NCBI RefSeq assembly: GCF_947259025.1
Contig: NZ_CAMYKO010000007.1
Coordinates: 87,945-151,944, forward strand
Origin: an uncultured Methylophaga sp.
GTDB lineage: Bacteria; Pseudomonadota; Gammaproteobacteria; Nitrosococcales; Methylophagaceae
Direction: 5' to 3'
Length of the DNA: 64,000 nucleotides
A program made the translations under genes and the position numbers. Of this stretch, positions 52,293 through 59,775 are shown piece by piece (positions within the stretch are counted from its first letter, which is position 1; each line of letters begins with the position of its first letter). A model generated the notes under the pieces. That model did not search any database. It saw only the letters and a list, made by a program, of their open reading frames with translations, and had not been told where the DNA came from.

Positions 52293-52742
52293 ATGGCAGG
52301 CGCATCAATCAGCATTGATTATGAGTTCCCGGACAAAGAGATTGCCGCCCGGCTGCGCAAGCTGGTCGATGCCGGCGAAGATCTGGAACCGGCTTTTATT
52401 GATATCGGCGAAGGCCTACTCAACAGCACCCATGACCGCTGGGAGCAACAAGTCGATCCGGAAGGCAACCCCTGGGAACCGCTGGATCCGAAATACCAGG
52501 CACGCAAAAAGAAAAACGCTGACAAGATACTGGTGCTGGAAGGTTTTATGCGTGACACGCTGGCTTATAACACCAGCCCGAACAGTATGGAGATGGGGAC
52601 CAACCTTATCCAGGGCGCGACCCATCAGTTTGGTGATGACGACCGTGGTATTCCCGCAAGACCCTTTCTGGGTGTGTCTGAAGATGATGAGCAGATGATT
52701 GAAGATATCCTGCATGATCACTTTGTTGATGCGCTGAGATAG
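52293..52742 (+). CDS. Phage virion morphogenesis protein (Mu gpG-like)
   Basis: 149 residues: SIDYEFPDKEIAARLRKLVD, AFIDIGEGLLNSTHDRWEQQ, DPEGNPWEPLDPKYQARKKK, GIPARPFLGVSEDDEQMIED. This is the gpG tail-completion family, acting at the head-tail joining stage. A shadow frame (52180-52698) is rejected. Confidence 0.92.
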   Translation: MAGASISIDYEFPDKEIAARLRKLVDAGEDLEPAFIDIGEGLLNSTHDRWEQQVDPEGNPWEPLDPKYQARKKKNADKILVLEGFMRDTLAYNTSPNSMEMGTNLIQGATHQFGDDDRGIPARPFLGVSEDDEQMIEDILHDHFVDALR

Positions 52743-52910
52743 TCTCAATCGCCTGTATGGCGTTTTAAGCGTTTGAATGAATTATCTGCAGTCAATGCCT
52801 GTCATCAAAAGTATTAAATGATTCTGCGTAAATTTAAACGGGGTTAAGGCTATCTAAAATGCTTGCCTGATCGGATCGTTTCTGCGTATGGTTAATTAAA
52901 CCTGCTATCC

Positions 52911-52942
52911 AATGCCCTGAACCCGTTCAGGGCATTTTTTTT
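52911..52942 (+). terminator. Intrinsic terminator before the protease/scaffold gene
   Basis: AATGCCCTGAA-CCCG-TTCAGGGCATT followed by T8: 11-pair stem. The core GCCCTGAAC...GTTCAGGGC is the same as at 44520. The 170 bases before it show no gene. Confidence 0.9.
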
Positions 52943-53001
52943 GCCCCGCATTCGTAAAGTGGCACCTGTTCTTGAAGTAAACGACGAACAGGAGACGTGC
53001 C

Positions 53002-53034
53002 ATGAAATCATCAGCCCAAGGTCGCTATGCATAA
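53002..53034 (+). CDS. Possible 10-codon leader cistron overlapping the protease start
   Basis: ATG with an excellent AGGAGA site opens a ten-codon frame (MKSSAQGRYA) whose stop lies 5 bases past the start of the protease gene in another frame. The protease ATG itself has only a weak AAGG. Translation of the minicistron could feed ribosomes to the protease start. Confidence 0.4.
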   Translation: MKSSAQGRYA

Positions 53035-54109
53035 CATAGCCCTTGCCATCTGCTCACTACTGGTCGGCTCCGATGGGGCCGTCCAGTTATTTCCCGCCGG
53101 TCAATTCGATGCACCTCGTGGTGCGATGGCTGGCAGCGGTCCCTGGTATCTCGATGACACTGCTGCAGCGGCGTTGATTCAGCGCGCTCAGTCACGCAAG
53201 AACGACATCGTTTTCGATTACGAGCATCAAACCCTCCAAGCTGCCAAGAACGGTCAACCTGCACCAGCTGCCGGCTGGGGTAAGCCTGCTGCCCTGAGCT
53301 GGGTACCAGGTAAAGGGCTGATGCTATCCAATCCTCAATGGACGGCAAAAGCCAGCGAGTTCATCGAGAACAAAGAATACAAATACATCTCGCCTGTTTT
53401 CACTTATGACCCCAAAACAGGCCGAGTCCTGGATTTACTCCATGTCGCGTTAACCAATAGCCCAGCCATAGATGGCATGGACGATTTGTTGGCTGCGGCT
53501 TCACTTCTCCCGCAACCAAACCAAGAGGACGCTTCTATGAATGAAGAGTTGCTAAAAATGCTGGGTCTGAAAAAAGACGCCAGCGAGGATGACGCCGTTG
53601 CTGCATTGAAATCAGCGGTCAGTCAGGTCAATGACTTGCTCAAAGCCCTGGGCGTGAAAGATGCCCAAGGCCTTGCTGCACTGTCGAGCATTGGTGACCA
53701 GGTCAAAGACCTGAAGAAACAAGCTGACGATGCTGAAGAAGCTATTGCAGCTGCCAGCATTACCACGCCGGATTCAGCCCTGAAGGTCATCAACGATCTG
53801 AATGGCCAGGTAGCTGTACTGACTGAGCGCCTGGATGGTAACGACAAGGATGCCCTCATTGCCGCCGCCAAAGCCGAAGGCAAGCTCAGCCCGGCAATGG
53901 AAAGCTGGGCCAAAGAGCAGCCTGTTGATGTGCTGAAGTCCTACTTCAAGTCGGCTCCTCCTATTGCCGCCCTGGCCAGCAAGCAAACCGATACCCAGAA
54001 AGTGGATGACGACGGCAACCCCGTTCTGTCAGAGGGTCAGCTTGCGGTTTGTACCCAGATGGGCATTGAACCGGCTGAATACGCCAAATCAATCACAGGA
54101 GATAGCTAA
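53027..54109 (+). CDS. Mu gpI-like capsid maturation protease with nested scaffold
   Basis: 360 residues. N-terminal half is the Mu-type phage protease: VQLFPAGQFDAPRG, KNDIVFDYEHQTLQAAKNGQ with the conserved DYEHQT, then YKYISPVFTYDPKTGRVLDL and LTNSPAIDGMDDL. The C-terminal half (from about residue 171) is a helical scaffold. An internal ATG starts a separate scaffold product. The protease cuts scaffold and perhaps capsid during head maturation. Confidence 0.92.
   Translation: MHNIALAICSLLVGSDGAVQLFPAGQFDAPRGAMAGSGPWYLDDTAAAALIQRAQSRKNDIVFDYEHQTLQAAKNGQPAPAAGWGKPAALSWVPGKGLMLSNPQWTAKASEFIENKEYKYISPVFTYDPKTGRVLDLLHVALTNSPAIDGMDDLLAAASLLPQPNQEDASMNEELLKMLGLKKDASEDDAVAALKSAVSQVNDLLKALGVKDAQGLAALSSIGDQVKDLKKQADDAEEAIAAASITTPDSALKVINDLNGQVAVLTERLDGNDKDALIAAAKAEGKLSPAMESWAKEQPVDVLKSYFKSAPPIAALASKQTDTQKVDDDGNPVLSEGQLAVCTQMGIEPAEYAKSITGDS
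53537..54109 (+). CDS. Nested scaffold protein (Mu gpZ-like, internal start)
   Basis: In-frame ATG (MNEELLKMLGLKKDASEDDA) inside the protease gene with AGAGGA 8-13 bases upstream, as for Mu Z within I. The 190-residue product is a coiled-coil-rich scaffold (VKDLKKQADDAEEAIAAASI, LNGQVAVLTERLDG) that would guide capsid assembly. Confidence 0.75.
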   Translation: MNEELLKMLGLKKDASEDDAVAALKSAVSQVNDLLKALGVKDAQGLAALSSIGDQVKDLKKQADDAEEAIAAASITTPDSALKVINDLNGQVAVLTERLDGNDKDALIAAAKAEGKLSPAMESWAKEQPVDVLKSYFKSAPPIAALASKQTDTQKVDDDGNPVLSEGQLAVCTQMGIEPAEYAKSITGDS

Positions 54110-54510
54110 TGGCCGCCTTAACTCAAGACCGTAATACACCGCGCCGCCTGGGTGATGAAGGTAATCACCCGGTCGCGGCATCGACTGAAATCTTCGCTGG
54201 CGGTATCACCGTGCTGGATGCCAGTGGCAACGCTGCACCTGGTAGCACCGCCACCGGTCTTAAAGCTGTGGGCCGTGCTGAAGAGCATGTCGACAATGGT
54301 GCCGGCAGTGCTGGCGATAAATCGGTTCAGACCCGCAAGGGCACGTTCCGCTTTGACAACGACGGCTCGATTGACCGCACCCATATCGGCGGCAAGGCTT
54401 ACATCGTCGATGACCAGACAGTAGCGGCCACCGATGGCACCGGCACCCGTAGTGAAGCTGGCGATATCCAAGACGTGGATTCCGACGGCGTCTGGGTCAC
54501 ATTCATCTGA
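54109..54510 (+). CDS. Probable head decoration protein
   Basis: 133 residues, beta-rich and small-residue-rich (IFAGGITVLDASGNAAPGST, YIVDDQTVAATDGTGTRSEA, DSDGVWVTFI). Located between protease/scaffold and major capsid, the typical position of a head-stabilising decoration protein. One-base overlap with the protease stop. Confidence 0.75.
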   Translation: MAALTQDRNTPRRLGDEGNHPVAASTEIFAGGITVLDASGNAAPGSTATGLKAVGRAEEHVDNGAGSAGDKSVQTRKGTFRFDNDGSIDRTHIGGKAYIVDDQTVAATDGTGTRSEAGDIQDVDSDGVWVTFI

Positions 54511-54546
54511 TCGTTCCCTGGTTTATTAATTAATAAGGATGACACC

Positions 54547-55617
54547 ATGAAAAAATTGATTCTCTTGCCGGTGACTATCGTCGGCGCACTGGTGATGATG
54601 ACCTCGGCCATGGCGGCTGACTGGTCATTGCCCGCCACACTCATGACCGGCCCGGCCTCATTAAATATGGACGCGATGGGCGATGCATTGCCGATGCTGG
54701 CCTTCGGCGGCCTCATCATTAATAAGCAGGCCATTAATGATGTCTTTCTCGGCCTGAAAACCATCTTTAATAATGCGCTCAAAGCCCGGACTGGTGACTG
54801 GCAGCGCACCGCGATGGAAGTGCCGTCCACAACCAAGACGGAAGACTATGCCTGGTTGGAACGTTTTCCCAAGATGCGTAAGTGGGTGGGCGAGAAATTT
54901 GTCAAAGCCCTGAAGGCTGGCAAATACACCGCCACCAACGAAGACTGGGAAACCACTATCTCGGTAGACCGTAACGATATCGAGGACGATACCCTGGGCA
55001 TCTATAACACCCAGGCGAACATGGCCGGTGACTCTGCCGGTGAGTTGCACGACATCATCCTGGATGATCTGAAAAATAATGCCTTTATGAATGAAGGTAT
55101 TGATGGCCAGTACTTCTATGACACCGACCATGAAGTTAAAGGTGCTTCAGTCTCCAACAAGCTGACTGTAGCTCTGAGTGCTGCAACCTCCGCTGCTGCA
55201 GCATCCTCATACGGTGCGGCCCGAACAGCAATGATGAAGTTTACCGACGCCGAAGGTATGCCACTGCGCCTGGTGCCCGACCTGCTGGAAGTACCGCCCG
55301 CGCTGGAAGCCGTTGCCCGCAAGCTGATCAATGCCGACAAGCTCGATGATGACAGCCCGAACCCTTACAAAGGTACTGCGGAAGTCCTCGTTAATCCGGG
55401 CCTGACCTCAGACACTGCCTGGTTCCTGCACCACACCCGTAATGCGGTGAAGCCTTTCATTATCCAGGTGCGTAAAAAACCGGTCTTCGTCAGCCAGACG
55501 GATATGGAAAACGACGACGTATTCAACAAGCGTGAATACAAGTTCGGTGCCGAGGCACGTGCCACCGGTGTGTATGGCTTCTGGCAACTGTCTGTCGGTT
55601 CCACTGGCGGCGCGTAG
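54547..55617 (+). CDS. Major capsid protein (Mu gpT-like) with signal-peptide-like N-terminus
   Basis: 356 residues. The gpT family core begins near residue 57 (LIINKQAINDVFLGLKTIFN) and includes TEDYAWLERFPKMRKWVGEK, ISVDRNDIEDDTLGIYNTQA and YFYDTDHEVKG. Unusually, it is preceded by MKKLILLPVTIVGALVMMTS-AMAADW, which looks like a Sec signal peptide. AAGGA lies 8 bases before this ATG, and no good site precedes the later ATGs at 54667 or 54676. The extension may be removed by the phage protease. Confidence 0.92.
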   Translation: MKKLILLPVTIVGALVMMTSAMAADWSLPATLMTGPASLNMDAMGDALPMLAFGGLIINKQAINDVFLGLKTIFNNALKARTGDWQRTAMEVPSTTKTEDYAWLERFPKMRKWVGEKFVKALKAGKYTATNEDWETTISVDRNDIEDDTLGIYNTQANMAGDSAGELHDIILDDLKNNAFMNEGIDGQYFYDTDHEVKGASVSNKLTVALSAATSAAAASSYGAARTAMMKFTDAEGMPLRLVPDLLEVPPALEAVARKLINADKLDDDSPNPYKGTAEVLVNPGLTSDTAWFLHHTRNAVKPFIIQVRKKPVFVSQTDMENDDVFNKREYKFGAEARATGVYGFWQLSVGSTGGA

Positions 55618-55686
55618 TTAATCAGCCTTTAAGAAAACTTTATCAGGGCGGTTTTCCGCCCTGGTAACCCAGATAAGGAACGCATC

Positions 55687-56199
55687 ATGGACAAATTACT
55701 AGCAGTACTGCGCGAGCAGGCCTTCGACAAAAAGCCGACCGTTGACGAGCTGAAGAAGCTTGACGGTCTGGACAATGTCACGGCCAAAGAGCGCGACGAC
55801 GCCTGGAAAAAGTACCAGGAAGAACAGCAGGCAAAATCAAAACCCGATGGTGATGGTGGTAACACGGCCACTGGTACCGGAGATACTGGCGATGCGGATC
55901 AGGATGATGACCAATCAAAAGTCATTGCCGGCGCTCAGAAAAAAGATGACGCCGCAGGTGAGGCTGCCAAGTCTGACGCACAAAACCAGACAACTGTCAC
56001 AACCACTACAACCGACAGCAAACCCGATGCCAAGCAAAAAGCGAAACAGGATGATTCGCCGCGTTATCGCGTCACCGTCAAGCGCGATGGTTTTCGTCGC
56101 CTGGGCCGTGCCTGGACAGGTCGCACCGAAGTCGCTCTGAGCGATGAGGAGCTGGCCGTCCTGGAAGCCGATCCAATGTTCAACGTCGACGAACTGTAA
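55687..56199 (+). CDS. Mu gp35-like protein (HI1506-type)
   Basis: 170 residues. N-terminal helical piece (LAVLREQAFDKKPTVDELKK), a long low-complexity Gly/Asp/Thr/Lys linker (residues ~50-120), and a C-terminal domain RYRVTVKRDGFRRLGRAWTG...ELAVLEADPMFNVDEL, the HI1506/Mu gp35 signature. Placed between capsid and gp36, as in Mu-like phages. Probably a head-tail connector or minor head protein. Confidence 0.82.
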   Translation: MDKLLAVLREQAFDKKPTVDELKKLDGLDNVTAKERDDAWKKYQEEQQAKSKPDGDGGNTATGTGDTGDADQDDDQSKVIAGAQKKDDAAGEAAKSDAQNQTTVTTTTTDSKPDAKQKAKQDDSPRYRVTVKRDGFRRLGRAWTGRTEVALSDEELAVLEADPMFNVDEL

Positions 56200-56222
56200 A
56201 GCGTTAAGCGGATAGCCGAGCG

Positions 56223-56642
56223 ATGCCTTATTGCACCCAACAAGACCTGGTCACCCGGTATGGAGAGGACGAACTGATCCAGCTTACGGATAAGCAAAAC
56301 ACGGGTCAGCTGGACACGGACGTCATCTCTTCAGCCATTGCCGATGCCGACAGTCTGATTGATAGCTACCTCGGTAGCCGTTACAGCCTGCCCATCAATC
56401 CGGTACCAAGGTCATTGCTGCGGATTGCCTGCGAGATTACCCGTTTCTATCTCTATGAGGATCTGAGCACCGACGAAGTGAAAGACCGTTACGAAAAAGC
56501 AGTCATGTCGCTCAAGGCCATCAGCAAGGGTGAAATGAGTATCGGTGTCAGCGACCAGGGAGAAAAACCCGGCAGCCAGAACACCGTAAAAATCAGCACC
56601 GGTGGCAACGTATTTAACCGCGACGACAAGAGCTTCATATGA
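56223..56642 (+). CDS. DUF1320 protein (Mu gp36)
   Basis: 139 residues: MPYCTQQDLVTRYGEDELIQ, ISSAIADADSLIDSYLGSRY, LRIACEITRFYLYEDLSTDE. This is the gp36/DUF1320 head-tail connector (adaptor) family. Overlaps the next gene by 4 bases. Confidence 0.9.
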   Translation: MPYCTQQDLVTRYGEDELIQLTDKQNTGQLDTDVISSAIADADSLIDSYLGSRYSLPINPVPRSLLRIACEITRFYLYEDLSTDEVKDRYEKAVMSLKAISKGEMSIGVSDQGEKPGSQNTVKISTGGNVFNRDDKSFI

Positions 56643-57253
56643 ACCCGATAGTCGCCGTCGAAGACCACATGAAAACTGAAGCCGCAAAGGTCGTCGGGCA
56701 GAAAATTCGCCTCGACTCCTTGCCCTCGGCACTCAATGTCGGCTTGTTAAAAAAGCTGATTAATTCTGGTGATGCCGTGTATTTCACATTTCTGGGCGGC
56801 CCGGTCGATGACGAGGACGGTGCCAGAGTCAATGGCCGTTTTGATGCCTACGTGATTGTACGTCACGTGGGTAACTGGGAATCACGCCGCCGAGGAGATA
56901 ACACCACCATTGGTGCCTATGAAATTGTCAGTCGCCTGGTTAAGCAGATGCATGACAGCGTGGTGGCTGATATCGGCAGCATCAAAGCAAAGCGAGTCTC
57001 CAACCTGTTCAGTATCCAGCTTGAGGAAGCATACGGCGCAGCACTTTATGCCATCACCTTTGAAGTGCCAGGCATGCCGTTCCTGTATGAAGCCGACCTG
57101 GACGCAATGGATGACTTCATCACCTTCGATGCACAACACGACATTCCACCGCATGACACGGAAGCCGAGCATCAGGACTGGCTCCAAGAGCCGCCTGATT
57201 ACACCGACAGCCAGCCCGATGCACAAGACACCGTGACCGACCTTAATCAATAG
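56639..57253 (+). CDS. DUF1834 protein (Mu gp37)
   Basis: 204 residues, DUF1834/gp37 pattern with FDAYVIVRHVGNWESRRRGD and AYEIVSRLVKQMHDSVVADI, then FEVPGMPFLYEADLDAMDDF. Tail completion or terminator role is inferred from synteny. An acidic C-terminal tail (residues ~170-204) extends beyond the usual domain. Confidence 0.88.
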   Translation: MNPIVAVEDHMKTEAAKVVGQKIRLDSLPSALNVGLLKKLINSGDAVYFTFLGGPVDDEDGARVNGRFDAYVIVRHVGNWESRRRGDNTTIGAYEIVSRLVKQMHDSVVADIGSIKAKRVSNLFSIQLEEAYGAALYAITFEVPGMPFLYEADLDAMDDFITFDAQHDIPPHDTEAEHQDWLQEPPDYTDSQPDAQDTVTDLNQ

Positions 57254-57265
57254 GAGCAGCCAAAC

Positions 57266-57445
57266 ATGCCGATTGAATTTCTCAAACCTACCAATCCGGA
57301 CCTGAAAGTCCGCAAGCCTGCAGGCGGCTACCTGGCTGCTGAAGGTGAAAGTCTTGAACTCACCAGTTATTGGCGTCGACGTCTGCGTGATGGTGATGTG
57401 AAAAGCAGCAAGCCACCACGCAAATCGACTAAAGGAGCCGAATAA
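57266..57445 (+). CDS. DUF2635-like protein (Mu gp38)
   Basis: 59 residues with AGGAG upstream: MPIEFLKPTNPDLKVRKPAG, GGYLAAEGESLELTSYWRRR, and a basic tail. DUF2635 proteins lie immediately before the tail sheath gene in Mu-like phages. TAATG overlap with the sheath start. Confidence 0.85.
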   Translation: MPIEFLKPTNPDLKVRKPAGGYLAAEGESLELTSYWRRRLRDGDVKSSKPPRKSTKGAE

Positions 57446-58923
57446 TGGAAAACGTCTCATTCAACGAAATCCCGCTGGATATCCGCACGCCGGGTCAGTT
57501 CATTGAAGTGGATAACACCAAGGCGGTGCAGGGGCTGCCTAACCAGGAACGCAAGATCCTGGTCATTGGTAACCGCCTGGCCACGGGCACGGTGGAAGAG
57601 CAAATCCCGACCCGCATTCTTAATGGTGACCAGGCAGAAGATGCCTTTGGTCGTGGCAGTGTCATTGCTGCCATGTTGAAAGCGCTTAAGGTCGCAAATA
57701 AATACACCGATGTTTGGGCCGTCGCCCTGGATGATAACGATGCCGGCGTGGCCGCATCAGGCACAGTCACTTTCGCAGGTAGCCCGACCGCTGCCGGCAC
57801 GCTGAATCTCTATATTGCCGGTCAGCTGGTGCAAACAGCGGTGGCCACGACCGATGCGGCCTCCGATATTGCGACCAATGTCGTGGCGGCCATCACTGCA
57901 CAAACTGACCTACCGGTGGCCGCAGAGGTTAATGGTGCCACACCGGAGCAAGTCGATATCACTGCCCGTAATAAGGGCGAGCACGGTAACGATATCGATA
58001 TCCGCCTCAACTATTACCAGGGCCAGAAAACGCCGGCAGGTATCACCGCCACCATCGTGGCCATGTCGGGCGGTACCGGTAACCCGGATATTGCCGATGC
58101 TATCAGCGCGATTGGTGACGACCAGTACTACACCATCATCTGCCCATGGTCAGACTCGGCAACGCTGACAGCGATTGAAGCCGAACTGTCCGACCGCTGG
58201 GGGCCGATGGCACAGAAAACCGGCCACTTCTTCACGGCTCTGGCCGGTACCCATGCCACCTTGACCACCTGGGGTAGCAGCCGCAACAGTGCTCACAGCA
58301 CGGCCATTGGTGCCAAAGACAGCCCGACACCGCCCTGGATTTGGACAGCGGTACATGCGGGTGTTGTCGAATACCACGGCGCTATTGACCCGGCGCGACC
58401 ATTCCAGACGCTGATGATGCCTGGAATATTGCCGCCGCCAGAAGAGAGCCGCTTCACCCGTGAAGAACGCAACCTGCTGCTGAAGGATGGTATCTCCACC
58501 TTCACCGTGGATCAGGGTGGCAATGTCTATATCGAGCGCGTCATTACCACCTATCAGGAAAACGCCTTTGGTATCGCAGACATCAGTTACCTGGATCTCA
58601 ATACCAAGTGGACGGTGGACTATATCCGCTACGCCATTCGCGCCCGGATTGCATTGCGTTTCCCCCGCTACAAGCTGGCGGACGACGGCACCCGCTTTGT
58701 TGCCGGTCAGGCCGTAGTCACGCCCAGCCTGATCCGTGCTGAATTGCTGGCCCTGTTCCGTGAGTTGGAAGCGGTGGCCCTGGTGGAAGACTTCGACCAG
58801 TTCAAAGCCGATCTGATTGTGGTTCGAAGCAACAGTGATCCCAACCGGGTCAACGCGGTCATCCCGCCAGACATCGTCAACCAGTTCCGCGTCTTTGCCG
58901 CGGCGATTCAATACCGTTTATAG
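57445..58923 (+). CDS. Contractile tail sheath protein (Mu gpL)
   Basis: 492 residues. Sheath family features: N-terminal FNEIPLDIRTPGQFIEVDNT, middle beta-rich variable domain (residues ~90-200), and C-terminal core (REERNLLLKDGISTFTVDQG, VYIERVITTYQENAFGIADI, DLNTKWTVDYIRYAIRARIA). Confirms a myovirus with contractile tail. Confidence 0.95.
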   Translation: MENVSFNEIPLDIRTPGQFIEVDNTKAVQGLPNQERKILVIGNRLATGTVEEQIPTRILNGDQAEDAFGRGSVIAAMLKALKVANKYTDVWAVALDDNDAGVAASGTVTFAGSPTAAGTLNLYIAGQLVQTAVATTDAASDIATNVVAAITAQTDLPVAAEVNGATPEQVDITARNKGEHGNDIDIRLNYYQGQKTPAGITATIVAMSGGTGNPDIADAISAIGDDQYYTIICPWSDSATLTAIEAELSDRWGPMAQKTGHFFTALAGTHATLTTWGSSRNSAHSTAIGAKDSPTPPWIWTAVHAGVVEYHGAIDPARPFQTLMMPGILPPPEESRFTREERNLLLKDGISTFTVDQGGNVYIERVITTYQENAFGIADISYLDLNTKWTVDYIRYAIRARIALRFPRYKLADDGTRFVAGQAVVTPSLIRAELLALFRELEAVALVEDFDQFKADLIVVRSNSDPNRVNAVIPPDIVNQFRVFAAAIQYRL

Positions 58924-58956
58924 GCCACTTAATTCAGCTTTACAGGAGTATTTACT

Positions 58957-59313
58957 ATGTCTCAAATTACTGGCCGCGCCTTTATTTCAATCAATGGTTC
59001 CCGGCTCAAGTCACGTCCGGGTGCCACGCTGAATATTGGTGGATTCAACCGCGAAACGCAGACTGGCGATGACGGTGTGCATGGCTATAAAGAAGCCGTC
59101 ATGCAGCCGTCCGTGTCCTGCACTATCAGCCATGACAAGGATGTCAGCCTGAAGGAACTGGCGGATGCCACAGACGTCTCCATCACCTTCGAAACGGATA
59201 CGGGCCGCACCTACATCATGTCGCCGTCCTGGTTAACAGCGCCCCCTGAGCTGAACAGCCAGGAAGGCACGATCCCGCTGACCTACGAAGGCATGAACGC
59301 CGAGGAAGTCTGA
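58957..59313 (+). CDS. Tail tube protein (Mu gpM)
   Basis: 118 residues: ITGRAFISINGSRLKSRPGA, LNIGGFNRETQTGDDGVHGY, KEAVMQPSVSCTISHDKDVS. gpM/tail tube family, placed directly after the sheath. GGAG ribosome site; one-base overlap with the tail chaperone gene. Confidence 0.93.
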   Translation: MSQITGRAFISINGSRLKSRPGATLNIGGFNRETQTGDDGVHGYKEAVMQPSVSCTISHDKDVSLKELADATDVSITFETDTGRTYIMSPSWLTAPPELNSQEGTIPLTYEGMNAEEV

Positions 59314-59723
59314 TGGCTGAAATGACAATCAAGCTGCAGCACCCGGTCAAGGTCGGTGATATGACCTATGAAACGGTCACCATCCGTGAATTGACGCCAG
59401 GTGATCTGATTGAAGCCGGCCTGGAAGCTGAGCGCCCTGTCCTAACCGAGCAGGGCTATGAGCTGCTATCCAGTCCGACCCTGATGGGGGTCAACTGCCT
59501 GATGCGTCAGATCGTGAAACTGGATGACACCGACATCACGGTCAACCGCAAGATCCTGGATCAGTTCGATATCGACGACTACGAGCAAATGATGCAAGTC
59601 ATCAATGCGCTGGATAGTGCGCTCGAAGGTGAGCTGCAAAAACGGGGAGAGTCTGCTGCGTCAGGCGAGCAAGCTGGAGGCCCTGACGCTGATGTTCGCA
59701 AGGGTGCACCAGACACCGATTGA
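59313..59723 (+). CDS. Tail assembly chaperone (Mu gp41-like), short product
   Basis: 136 residues: MAEMTIKLQHPVKVGDMTYE, TIRELTPGDLIEAGLEAERP, DDYEQMMQVINALDSALEGE. gp41/phage tail assembly chaperone E family. The last ~27 residues (after ELQKRGE) are low-complexity, which is what the unshifted product of a frameshifting chaperone gene looks like. A slippery CAAAAAC lies at 59637-59643. Confidence 0.88.
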   Translation: MAEMTIKLQHPVKVGDMTYETVTIRELTPGDLIEAGLEAERPVLTEQGYELLSSPTLMGVNCLMRQIVKLDDTDITVNRKILDQFDIDDYEQMMQVINALDSALEGELQKRGESAASGEQAGGPDADVRKGAPDTD

Positions 59724-59775
59724 TTACTTGACCAGGAAACCACTGAGGCATTTTTTAAGGCTGTTAAATGGCTGA
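59641..59775 (+). CDS. Frameshift extension of the tail chaperone (gp41-42-type fusion)
   Basis: In the frame reached by a -2 (or +1) shift at CAAAAAC, a 44-codon stretch continues: NGESLLRQASKLEALTLMFA, then RVHQTPIDYLTRKPLRHFLR and LLNG before TGA. It has a far more protein-like composition than the zero-frame tail. The lysyl-tRNA on AAA can re-pair perfectly with AAA two bases back. Phage Mu uses a -2 shift at the same gene. The extension overlaps the tape-measure start by 8 bases and normally recruits the tape measure. Confidence 0.75.
   Translation, partial: NGESLLRQASKLEALTLMFARVHQTPIDYLTRKPLRHFLRLLNG

Noticed and set aside
58150-58911. 253-residue minus-strand frame opposite the sheath gene
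   Set aside because: Shadow of a clear structural gene.
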